Part shown: positions 38,592 through 46,765 of the stretch, piece by piece
How the letters are laid out: every line of letters begins with the position of its first letter
Numbering within the stretch: the stretch's first letter is position 1
NCBI RefSeq assembly: GCF_029835735.1
Contig: NZ_JAOEAL010000001.1
Coordinates: forward strand, 4,278,001 to 4,342,000
Direction: 5' to 3'
From: Shewanella sp. GD04112
GTDB lineage: Bacteria; Pseudomonadota; Gammaproteobacteria; Enterobacterales; Shewanellaceae
DNA length: 64,000 bases
Position numbers and translations under genes: made by a program
The notes under the pieces: generated by a model
The model's database searches: none
Told to the model about the DNA's origin: nothing
Seen by the model: the letters and a program-made list of their open reading frames with translations, nothing else

Positions 38592-38909
38592 CTATCTCTC
38601 TATTATTGCTTGAAATAATGCTAATTTCCGTCCGTCAGACAAGGAGACCGACGAGGGGGTGATACGCACCACTTTGACCCCTTGAATGCTGTCTCCCACG
38701 GACACAATCTTATTGTTGATCACGGCATAGGCCGTGTTGCCCGAGCTGACAATGCTGTTAAGCACTAGGGCTTTGTTTTGGTTCTGAGTCACGGCGCCGG
38801 CGGCCGAGTAGCCTTTACCGGGCAAGGTCGGATCCCTTAAGGTTTCGGCCGATAAGTGGGCCGACAACCCCAATAATGCAATGAAAATATAAGGCTTATT
38901 TAGCGACAC
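38592..38909 (-). CDS. mshK: MshK, PilP-like MSHA protein
   Basis: A 105-residue protein with a signal-like N-terminus (YIFIALLGLSAHLSAETLRDPTLPG). The LRDPT-type motif and C-terminal beta domain are seen in PilP/GspC-like proteins. GTG 38909 is the start and overlaps mshJ by 14 bp. It probably links the secretin to the inner-membrane complex. Confidence 0.85.
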   Translation of the reverse strand: MSLNKPYIFIALLGLSAHLSAETLRDPTLPGKGYSAAGAVTQNQNKALVLNSIVSSGNTAYAVINNKIVSVGDSIQGVKVVRITPSSVSLSDGRKLALFQAIIER

Positions 38910-39546
38910 TGATAAAGTCCTTATTGATACTCAAGGTATAAAGCTCAATATCGATTTTCCCCTTAGGGTAATCGGCTACTTTATAGTCGAGTCGTTTCCA
39001 GTAAAGTTTGTCGGGCATAGCCTCTACCGCTTCAACAAAGCGCAGCACAGAAAAATAATCCCCCTCCAAGCTCATGCGTATTCCATGGCTGTAGAGATTC
39101 AGCTTTTTCTCTTCACCCACGGCAAGAAGTGGCACGGGCGTAACCGAGGTAAACTTAAGTAATTTAATACCTTGAACCTGCCCAAGCAGATTACCTAATA
39201 GCTCAGGCATATAATCGGCGGGCACCATATCCACCATCTGCTCATTGAGCTGAGCATCAATCTCTTGATTCTGTTGCTGCAACAAGTTTAAACGCTGACG
39301 ATAGTCCTGATTAGGATCCATAGCCAATCGCTGCTGATATAAATCAATCTGTTGCGTCGAAATCTTGTTTTCTTGCTCTAACGCCTTCACTTGTTGCGCC
39401 GTCGAGTGCTGTTGTTTCCACAGCGACTCGATAGGCATATAGGCCGACATGGCGACCAGCACTAACACGGCGAGAGCGATAAGCCCGCGCTCACGCTGGC
39501 TGAGAACATCAAACTTTTGCGCTAACTGTTCAAATCGGGCTTTCAT
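38896..39546 (-). CDS. mshJ: MshJ, PilO-like MSHA protein
   Basis: A 216-residue protein with one membrane segment (GLIALAVLVLVAMSAYMP), then a coiled coil (about 45-95) and a small ferredoxin-like domain as in PilO/GspM. It overlaps mshI2 by four bases (ATGA). It belongs to the alignment subcomplex. Confidence 0.88.
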   Translation of the reverse strand: MKARFEQLAQKFDVLSQRERGLIALAVLVLVAMSAYMPIESLWKQQHSTAQQVKALEQENKISTQQIDLYQQRLAMDPNQDYRQRLNLLQQQNQEIDAQLNEQMVDMVPADYMPELLGNLLGQVQGIKLLKFTSVTPVPLLAVGEEKKLNLYSHGIRMSLEGDYFSVLRFVEAVEAMPDKLYWKRLDYKVADYPKGKIDIELYTLSINKDFISVAK

Positions 39547-40145
39547 CGCGCCTGCTCCTCTGGGGTCTCACTCGTTAGCGTGAAAGCCAGCGGTTTATCC
39601 TCACCGCGATCCATGGTCATAGACGAAAAAGCCTGACCTTTTAAGGTGTTCGTTGTCTTTAACTTGCCCACCCATTGAGGAATGCTCTGCGGATGATCGG
39701 CAAAGCCTTCAAACATAAAGTGCTGCTCGTTAATCACAATATGGTTCAGCCAAACACTCGCATCGGCCACCATTGCTAAATCCTTCAGCACGGGCGCAAA
39801 GCCTCGGCTGGTGAGGGATGAGCGCAGTGCCAGCTCATTCATCAATAATTGTTTTAACTCGAGCTGCTGCGACTCTAGCTCGACGCGCGCGACTAACTCT
39901 GCATCGGGTTTACGGGCGGCGATTTGCGCTTCCAGTTCCGCTTTTTGCTGATTGAATTGCTGTTTTTGCGCCGAGGCTTGGCTTAGCGCCCGCTGAGACT
40001 CGGCCAATTGCCAATAGCTAAACGCCGCAAGTATGGCGCAGACCAGAACCAAGCCTAGGGTATAACTCATTAATTTCGAAAAGGTTAGGCTCTGCTTTGG
40101 GGGTAATAATGCCGCAGAATATAGATTGACTCTCGATTTTATCAC
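39543..40145 (-). CDS. MshI2, PilN-like MSHA protein
   Basis: A 200-residue protein with the short conserved N-terminus (SRVNLYSAALLPPKQSLTF), one membrane segment, a coiled coil and a C-terminal domain like PilN/GspL. GTG 40145 overlaps the mshI stop (GTGA). It is the usual partner of the PilM-like MshI. Confidence 0.86.
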   Translation of the reverse strand: MIKSRVNLYSAALLPPKQSLTFSKLMSYTLGLVLVCAILAAFSYWQLAESQRALSQASAQKQQFNQQKAELEAQIAARKPDAELVARVELESQQLELKQLLMNELALRSSLTSRGFAPVLKDLAMVADASVWLNHIVINEQHFMFEGFADHPQSIPQWVGKLKTTNTLKGQAFSSMTMDRGEDKPLAFTLTSETPEEQAR

Positions 40146-41020
40146 TCGGCACCTCGTGAAAGTTCACAAAAGGCTAATCCCGCCATGCTCGCGCCCACGG
40201 CACGCTTATTAACGACATTAACGGCTTGGTTAAAGTTAGCCGATACCAACTTAGCCAAGGCATCCACTGCGCCGTCGGCAAATAATTCAATTGAGGCGAC
40301 CGGAGGCTGACGCAATTGGCTTTCAAAGTAATCCATAGAACGCTGAATTTCTAGGCTTAAGTTATCCGCCAGTCCGTAGTTAAGCTCATCCACTTCGGCC
40401 TTATCCAGCTCGGTAAAACCGCGCACTCGGCGCTGCATATACAGCTGACCTTGCTTGACCACAGTCAGCAACAACTCTTGCCCTGAATGATGGCTCACGA
40501 CTAATCTCGCCTGATTATCCTCATCAAACAGGTTAGTCATGGCTAATTCTTCGATGCTAATTCCTAGCACACTTAAACCTTGATCGCTGATGGCCTGCAC
40601 CATAGCGCGCAACTTTTCTTTATCGACCACAACCACACTGAGCTTATTGCTCGGTAGAGGCGACTCAAAGTAATCCAAGTGAATTTGCGGCACAGGGATA
40701 TTAACCATGTCTTTGATCGACCAGAGTAAAGCTTGGGATAATTCGTCACTATCGACATTCGGTTTATCGGCCACGAGCAACTGATAGCGGCCACTACCGA
40801 GAACTATTTGCAAAGATGCGTGGGGAAAGGCATTGGCAAGTTCGGCGAAGGCCTGTTGCCACAGATCCTGTTGCAGCTCATAGGAAACCCATTGTTCTGC
40901 AAGACTTTCAGTCGCGGAAGCATAGACCCACAGTTTATCGGCACAGACATAAACACCGAGCGCCGAGCCAGCCTGTTTGGCTCGCCAAAAGGCTAACCGA
41001 GCAAAAAGTCCTTTATCCAT
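40142..41020 (-). CDS. mshI: MshI, PilM-like cytoplasmic actin-fold protein
   Basis: A 292-residue soluble protein with a PilM-like body; the motif VVVDKEKLRAMVQAISDQGL is typical. It would bind the N-terminal tail of the PilN-like MshI2 on the cytoplasmic face. It is the first gene of the biogenesis operon after mshH. The 238 bp before it, up to the mshH stop, may hold a promoter. Confidence 0.87.
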   Translation of the reverse strand: MDKGLFARLAFWRAKQAGSALGVYVCADKLWVYASATESLAEQWVSYELQQDLWQQAFAELANAFPHASLQIVLGSGRYQLLVADKPNVDSDELSQALLWSIKDMVNIPVPQIHLDYFESPLPSNKLSVVVVDKEKLRAMVQAISDQGLSVLGISIEELAMTNLFDEDNQARLVVSHHSGQELLLTVVKQGQLYMQRRVRGFTELDKAEVDELNYGLADNLSLEIQRSMDYFESQLRQPPVASIELFADGAVDALAKLVSANFNQAVNVVNKRAVGASMAGLAFCELSRGAE

Positions 41021-41258
41021 AAAAATGCCTGTCTTCCGATAAAGTTAAAGCTTGAGTCATAAGAGCGCGAATAACAAACGTCCAAAACTGAAATAAGGAT
41101 AAAGCACATCACCTGTAAAATGTGAAACCCATCATATCCAGCGTCATAATTTTGGCACAGGCTAGTTTAGCCGCTAATCAGTGAATTATATAGAGAAATC
41201 CGACATTTCGGCCCTATTCTTCCACAGTGATCACATACGCAGAGGAAAAAATTCCCCG

Positions 41259-43169
41259 CTATTGCACCTCAATCGGCTCACTAAAATACATGCCCTGCGC
41301 CATACCCACACCGAGGATTTGTAGGGTTTGCCATTCTTCAAACACTTCAATTCCCTCGGCACAGACTTGCACTTCGGTGCGATATAAGCCACCGATAAGA
41401 CTACGGATAAACAATTGATTTTCTGGGCGCAAATGAATGTGGCGCACAATCGACCTATGCAGTTTAATCATGTCGAAATGGCACTCGCGAATATAGTAAG
41501 TACCCACCACCTGCTGACCCACATGGTCGACACACAGTCGCGCGCCCATCTTACGGATCATATCCAGCTTAGGCTTAAGCTTATCTTGGTGTTGGATAAC
41601 GATATCCTCGGACACCTCAAAAATCAGTTGTGGCGTCAGGTGGCGATATTCGAGCAGAGTGGTTTTAAGCCACTGGGTAAAGGCGCGGCTCATTAAGGTA
41701 TCTAGGCTCAGGTTCACACTATAGACTTGATTTTTATGTTTTTCTTGCGACAACAAACCTAATACTCGCTCAATCATCTGCCGCTCAATCTGGGGCATCA
41801 AACCGCATTTGTTTGCCATGGGAATAAAGAGCGTCGCCCGCACTAACGCGCCCTGATTATCCCGCGCCCGGGTAAAGATTTCCTTGTGATGCTCAACGCC
41901 GTCGGAATCCATCACTGGCTGACTAAAAGGATAAAAACGCCGCTGAACCAAGGCATTCTCTAAGAAGCTGCGCCAACGCACCGAGCCTTTAGCAAACTCC
42001 TCATCAATCGCGCCCTTGTCGTACATAAACCAATTACTGTTACCTTGTAATTGCGCGGCGCGTAATGCCATATCGGCTTCATCAAGCAACTGATTAACAT
42101 TATCCCCGGCGGTAAAGTAAGCACAGCCCAAATGATAAAAGTTGTCTTGATTCTCCACATCGTCGGGCAAAGGTTGGCTCAAACAGACTTTGAGTAATTT
42201 ACTGGCGAGCTGATCGGCCTCAATCAAAGACACATGGGGTACGACAATCGCAAATTGATTATGGGAGCGGCGTGCAAAGATACTGTTGGGTAAGGTCTGC
42301 AAAATAGAATTAATGCTGTTAACTGTCGCATGGAGCAACTCCTTAACCGCGCTCTCCCCTTTGGCTTGTTGCAGTAAATCGAGGTCGTCCATCTCCAACA
42401 GATAAATCACGCCGTGGGCCACCATGCCTTGGTCATGACTCAAGGCGTCGAGGCGGTTGTTTAAAAACAACCGATTACCGATACGGGTTTGCGCATCTAA
42501 AAAAGTGTTGGAGCGAATAAACTTATCGAAACGGCCGCGCTCTTTATGGGCATCCTGCAACTCTTCGAGCAGCTTAGTTAAGGCTCGGTTGATGAGCCTA
42601 GGTTTACCATTGCCCGGCGTTGCGAGGGCTTGCTCGTGTTTACCTTGCAAAATCAATCGGCTACGCTGAGCAAGCTCTTCAATACCATCTAGCTGCTGCG
42701 AAAACCACACATGGCCAAAACGCACCAGCGCAATCACCGCCAGTAAGCCCACGCCTAAAATAAGCAATTCATACCAACTGACGCTGTAATGCTCGAAGGG
42801 TTGTGGCAGCGTGAGGGTCATATTCAATCCCGACTGGGGATCGAGCAAATGGGTATAGACCATGGCATTTTGTGTTTGCACGTTGCCCTGATAGGCGAAG
42901 AGCACTTCGCTCTTCATGGTCAAACGGAATTCGACGGCGTTGTACGCCAGCAGCATAGGTGGCAACCAAGACTCTAACTCCCAATCGGGTTGAGTTTGGT
43001 AATGTTCAATCAAAAGGGATTCCAGCTCAGTCACTTTTTGCTGTTGAAACTTATAGGTCAACTGCACAAAGCTCATCATGGCGCTGAGTAAAAAGACAAA
43101 GGCGATAGCGGCCAAGGACATTAACCAAAAACTGGTTAATTTTGTAGTTAACATTCGAGTGAATTTCAT
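41259..43169 (-). CDS. csrD: MshH/CsrD, degenerate GGDEF-EAL regulatory protein
   Basis: A 636-residue inner-membrane protein with N-terminal membrane segments (LTSFWLMSLAAIAFVFLLS and LLILGVGLLAVIALVRFG), a HAMP-like linker, then GGDEF-like and EAL-like domains. The active motifs are lost: RRSHNQF in place of the GGDEF loop and HKEIFTR in place of EAL. This matches CsrD/MshH, which in E. coli promotes CsrB/CsrC RNA decay with RNase E rather than making or degrading c-di-GMP. ATG 43169 has AGGA upstream; the longer reading is rejected. It sits upstream of mshI as in Vibrio. Confidence 0.91.
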   Translation of the reverse strand: MKFTRMLTTKLTSFWLMSLAAIAFVFLLSAMMSFVQLTYKFQQQKVTELESLLIEHYQTQPDWELESWLPPMLLAYNAVEFRLTMKSEVLFAYQGNVQTQNAMVYTHLLDPQSGLNMTLTLPQPFEHYSVSWYELLILGVGLLAVIALVRFGHVWFSQQLDGIEELAQRSRLILQGKHEQALATPGNGKPRLINRALTKLLEELQDAHKERGRFDKFIRSNTFLDAQTRIGNRLFLNNRLDALSHDQGMVAHGVIYLLEMDDLDLLQQAKGESAVKELLHATVNSINSILQTLPNSIFARRSHNQFAIVVPHVSLIEADQLASKLLKVCLSQPLPDDVENQDNFYHLGCAYFTAGDNVNQLLDEADMALRAAQLQGNSNWFMYDKGAIDEEFAKGSVRWRSFLENALVQRRFYPFSQPVMDSDGVEHHKEIFTRARDNQGALVRATLFIPMANKCGLMPQIERQMIERVLGLLSQEKHKNQVYSVNLSLDTLMSRAFTQWLKTTLLEYRHLTPQLIFEVSEDIVIQHQDKLKPKLDMIRKMGARLCVDHVGQQVVGTYYIRECHFDMIKLHRSIVRHIHLRPENQLFIRSLIGGLYRTEVQVCAEGIEVFEEWQTLQILGVGMAQGMYFSEPIEVQ

Positions 43170-43339
43170 CGAGCCGCTATCCTGCAGGATTATTATAATT
43201 ATCGGTGCACTCTTAACACGAGTTAAACAAATGCTACTCAAGATTATTCAGTAGCATAAGCCAAAAGGCAACCAAGGATTGGTTTTCAACGCCGCTCAAA
43301 GCATTCACATGGCAGAATTTTTATCCCGAGTAAAAACAA

Positions 43340-43363
43340 AAAAGAGGCTAATTAGCCTCTTTT
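43340..43363 (-). terminator. Terminator after the malic enzyme gene
   Basis: A 10-bp stem (AAAAGAGGCT / AGCCTCTTTT) with an AATT loop. The minus-strand side runs into a T-rich tail, just beyond the malic enzyme stop. Confidence 0.9.
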
Positions 43364-43384
43364 GGGTTTTAGTCGAACTCGCTC

Positions 43385-44629
43385 TTAATCGGCGTAGTGT
43401 GGCAGCGTAGTGATTGCCGCAACACCCGAATCAATCGCAGCCTGCGCGACAGCGCGGGCAACGCGAGGTAATAAACGTGGGTCCATAGGTTTTGGTAGCA
43501 CATATTCAGGACCAAAACTTAATGAACTCACCTTTGGATAAGCCTTAAGCACGCTCGCTGGGACTTCTTCTTTGGCTAAGCCAGCAATCGCATGTACTGC
43601 AGCCACTTTCATTTCATCGTTAATGCAAGATGCACGCACATCCAAGGCACCACGGAAAATGAATGGGAAACATAGTACGTTGTTCACTTGGTTTGGATAA
43701 TCACTGCGACCAGTACCCATGATTAAATCGCTGCGCGTCGCGTGGGCAAGCTCTGGTTTGATTTCAGGATCAGGGTTTGAACAGGCAAAAATCACTGGTT
43801 TATCCGCCATCATGGCCACTTCTTCAGCGCCAATCACGTTCGGGCCAGATAAACCTAAGAATACGTCGGCACCTTTAATCACATCTTGCAAAGTGCGCTT
43901 GTCAGTATCGTTTGCAAACAAGGCTTTGTATTCATTCAGATCGGTACGACCCGTATGGATAACACCTTTGGTATCTAACATGTAGATGTTGGCGCGGTTT
44001 GCACCACATTTTACCAGCATGGTCATACAGGCGATCGCAGCAGCGCCAGCACCCATACACACAAAGGTCGCATCGCTGATCAGTTTGCCTTGGATTTCTA
44101 AGGCGTTGATCATACCCGCAGCCGTCACAATCGCAGTGCCGTGCTGGTCATCATGGAACACAGGCACATTACAACGCTCAATTAATTCGCGCTCGATAAC
44201 AAAGCACTCTGGCGCCTTGATGTCTTCGAGGTTAATACCACCAAAGGTGCCAGCGATAGCCGCAACAGTGTTAATAAACTCTTCAGTGGTGTTGTGGGTC
44301 ACTTCGATATCGGTCGAGTCGATATTCGCAAAGTGTTTAAACAACAGAGCCTTACCTTCCATCACCGGTTTTGACGCCAATGGGCCTAAATTACCTAACC
44401 CCAGAATCGCCGTGCCGTTGGTGATAACAGCGACAGTGTTACCTTTGTTGGTATAACGATAGGCATTGTCAGGATTAGCAGCAATTTCACGTACCGGTTC
44501 AGCTACACCTGGGCTGTAGGCTAGCGCGAGGTCATGGCTGGTTTCAGCAGGTTTAGTGAGGCAGACTGCGGTTTTACCGGGAACGGGGAATTCATGATAA
44601 TCGAGTGCTTGTTGACGAATATCTGACAT
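43385..44629 (-). CDS. NAD(P)-dependent malic enzyme (short form)
   Basis: A 414-residue enzyme converting malate to pyruvate, CO2 and NAD(P)H. Conserved blocks: LAYSPGVAEPV, TNGTAILGLGNLGPLASKPV (in part), VFHDDQHGTAIV and the nucleotide-binding GAGAAAIAC. ATG 44629 has AGGATG upstream; the 17-residue-longer reading is rejected. It lacks the C-terminal phosphotransacetylase domain of E. coli MaeB (759 aa by recall). Cofactor preference cannot be read safely. It is monocistronic, with its own terminator. Confidence 0.93.
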   Translation of the reverse strand: MSDIRQQALDYHEFPVPGKTAVCLTKPAETSHDLALAYSPGVAEPVREIAANPDNAYRYTNKGNTVAVITNGTAILGLGNLGPLASKPVMEGKALLFKHFANIDSTDIEVTHNTTEEFINTVAAIAGTFGGINLEDIKAPECFVIERELIERCNVPVFHDDQHGTAIVTAAGMINALEIQGKLISDATFVCMGAGAAAIACMTMLVKCGANRANIYMLDTKGVIHTGRTDLNEYKALFANDTDKRTLQDVIKGADVFLGLSGPNVIGAEEVAMMADKPVIFACSNPDPEIKPELAHATRSDLIMGTGRSDYPNQVNNVLCFPFIFRGALDVRASCINDEMKVAAVHAIAGLAKEEVPASVLKAYPKVSSLSFGPEYVLPKPMDPRLLPRVARAVAQAAIDSGVAAITTLPHYAD

Positions 44630-45140
44630 TTTAACATCCTGAAATGCGACATTTATAAGTATGGAAGTAAGGCCGACCACCCCAAGATCACCTCATTTAC
44701 GGGCGATTTAAACAGTGTGGCAGGTCGGGGTAAGATACGCCAATTGGGTTAATTTTTAAATAAGATATTGAGAAATTTCGCCTTTGCGACAGATTTATCT
44801 CTCTAAGCCAAGTTTTATAAACTTATCTCTGCCAATAAAGGATGATTATCTGTTTAAATTTGTAGGAAACAAACGAACATAACCCACTAAAGCAATGAAA
44901 AAATGCCTAATAAAGCCAAAAATGTTGATTAAATTACAATAGAGATAGCTAACTGCGTTATCTTATAGTTAATTGCTATAAATAAGTCGATTTAGGCGGC
45001 TTTAGCCTACTATTAAGTGACTTTGATGCTTTTTTAAGTGAAGTCGTACCAGAAAGGCAGAAGAGTAGCGATTTTGTGCCAGCAGGCCAGAAAGCAAAAA
45101 GGCGCCATAGGCGCCTTTTTTAGAAACATTGCTTACGCAA
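44630..45140. other. Intergenic region between malic enzyme and rpmE
   Basis: 511 bp. It holds the malic enzyme upstream region, AT-rich DNA without a coding frame that I can support, and the rpmE terminator near its right end. The 80-codon frame at 45002-45244 is an overlap of rpmE and its terminator. Confidence 0.6.
45096..45120 (-). terminator. Terminator after rpmE
   Basis: An 11-bp stem AAAAAGGCGCC / GGCGCCTTTTT with an ATA loop, 20 bp beyond the rpmE stop. Confidence 0.93.
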
Positions 45141-45353
45141 TTATTTCTTGCCAAGCATACCGAAACGCTTGTTGAACTTGTCGATACGACCGCCTGTATC
45201 AACAACTTTTTGTGTACCTGTGTAGAATGGGTGACATGCACCACAAACGTCTAAGTGCAGGTCTTTACCAGCAGTAGAGTTTACTTTGATTACGTTGCCA
45301 CAAGTACAGTTTGCAGTGATTACTGCATATTCTGGGTGGATACCTGGTTTCAT
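45141..45353 (-). CDS. rpmE: Ribosomal protein L31, zinc-binding type
   Basis: A 70-residue 50S subunit protein with the four zinc ligands intact: Cys16, Cys18, Cys37, Cys40 (NCTCG and VCGACH). It is thus the zinc-containing (C+) form, not the Zur-regulated zinc-free paralogue. ATG 45353 has GAGGT at good spacing; the longer reading is rejected. Two inverted repeats lie upstream (see separate entry). Confidence 0.96.
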   Translation of the reverse strand: MKPGIHPEYAVITANCTCGNVIKVNSTAGKDLHLDVCGACHPFYTGTQKVVDTGGRIDKFNKRFGMLGKK

Positions 45354-45468
45354 TGGGATTACCTCAAATGTAAGGCCATGTCGCTCTTCCAACCCGAAGT
45401 CGGACACCACATGCAGTTAATAACGATATGTTAGGGCGCAGAATAGTACAGTATCACCTACGCGGATA

Positions 45469-45507
45469 CAAGTAGATTATCTGAGCATTTTCACGATAAT
45501 CTACTTG
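45469..45507. repeat. 12-bp perfect inverted repeat between the FimV-like gene and rpmE
   Basis: CAAGTAGATTAT / ATAATCTACTTG with a 15-base loop, 12 bp after the stop of the FimV-like gene and about 115 bp before rpmE. It lacks a T-run, so it may be an operator, an RNA structure protecting the 3' end, or a weak terminator. Confidence 0.7.
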
Positions 45508-45518
45508 CTCGCGAACAT

Positions 45519-46661
45519 TTATCTGCCCGCCTCTCTATCTTCGAAACTTGTCTTAGCCGCCTGCGCTTCGGGATAACGGGCAAGTATCTCAGCCGATGGA
45601 CAATAAAGCGTGGCATCTTTCTTCAGCGCGTTAATCCGATTCTTCGAAAATGCCTTAGGGTTTGCATCGTGGATCGCCAGCATGGCGCCATAGACACTTA
45701 CTTTCCATTCAGGGGCATAGCGATTGGCAATACGCCATAACGTCTCGTTGTGATAATCCAACAGACACTCACCCGAGTTTGTTGACTGAGAATTTGTCGA
45801 ACTTACCGTATTAACCTCGGTTGCAGTTGCTTCGCCAGCCTTAACTTCGGGCGCATCAATCGCAGCTTTGCTTTTATCCACTCTTGGCAGATCAGCAGAC
45901 GCTTGTGCAACCGCCGGCTCACTCGCGATTCCTGTTGTCGACGGTTCAGGTGTAGACATCTCAGCTTTAGCTGCTTCAGTTTTAGATGGCTCAGATTTAG
46001 CCACTTCAGCTTTAGCAGATGCCACTACCGACGAACTCGAGCTGGAGGATGCTTTCGCCTCAGGCTTATCCTCTGGGAAGGTAAATCCAGAAGCGCGGGG
46101 CGCTGCAACGTTTGCCGTCACAGCCGCCACAATAACGGGCGCAACATCTGCTTCAGCGGTGACTAAATTCACCTCTTGCACAACCTTAGTTGATTTAACT
46201 GTGGTTTTGTCACTTTTAGCAGAGCTTGCCGCCAACTGACTAGTTTCGGCTTTGGCTGCTTTGCTTGATTTAACAACCGCGGTTTTTGCTTGCGATACTG
46301 AAGACGTCGCAGAGGAAGTATTATCAAACAGCGGCAGATTTTTCACTTCATACCAGCGATCGACTCGATATTCACGAACTAACAAGCGTGCCTTAGGATC
46401 AGTGACATCCTCAACTCCCGTCAGCAATATCAAAAAACGATTAAGCTGCTCAGCCATCAGCTTTTCTTCACCGCTGGACTGATGCAACACAAACTCAAGC
46501 CGCGTCATATCCTGATTATCACTGATCACATTCACGCGCATTTTGGGATAGGCGCCCAATTCAAACATCCGATTGTTGATGCTGACATGGGAAACCTGTG
46601 CCTGCACAGCAGCACTGCATACTAAGGCAAAGAGTCCTAATGATTTCGCTATTTTAGTCAT
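45519..46661 (-). CDS. FimV/LysM-like periplasmic protein
   Basis: A 380-residue protein with a signal peptide (LGLFALVCSAAVQAQ) and a beta-rich N-terminal part (about 22-115). A long low-complexity linker of Ala/Ser/Lys/Thr/Glu (about 120-300) follows. The C-terminal FimV-core-like motif is TLWRIANRYAPEWKVSVYG, then AIHDANPKAF and INALKKDATLYCP. FimV-type LysM modules bind peptidoglycan and act in polar or envelope organisation. The ATG has GAGAG upstream. It is divergent from priA. Whether it helps the MSHA system nearby is an open guess. Confidence 0.75.
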   Translation of the reverse strand: MTKIAKSLGLFALVCSAAVQAQVSHVSINNRMFELGAYPKMRVNVISDNQDMTRLEFVLHQSSGEEKLMAEQLNRFLILLTGVEDVTDPKARLLVREYRVDRWYEVKNLPLFDNTSSATSSVSQAKTAVVKSSKAAKAETSQLAASSAKSDKTTVKSTKVVQEVNLVTAEADVAPVIVAAVTANVAAPRASGFTFPEDKPEAKASSSSSSSVVASAKAEVAKSEPSKTEAAKAEMSTPEPSTTGIASEPAVAQASADLPRVDKSKAAIDAPEVKAGEATATEVNTVSSTNSQSTNSGECLLDYHNETLWRIANRYAPEWKVSVYGAMLAIHDANPKAFSKNRINALKKDATLYCPSAEILARYPEAQAAKTSFEDREAGR

Positions 46662-46765
46662 TTACTTACTCTCAACTATCCTTGGATAAACTGTCATTAG
46701 GACTAGCCCTTGCTAGCCGCGCTGAGTACACTAAACCTCATTTCCCTTTTAGACTCGCCCAGCAT

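Noticed and set aside
45002..45244. 80-codon minus-strand frame overlapping the rpmE 3' end
   Set aside because: It covers the rpmE terminator and reads rpmE out of frame.
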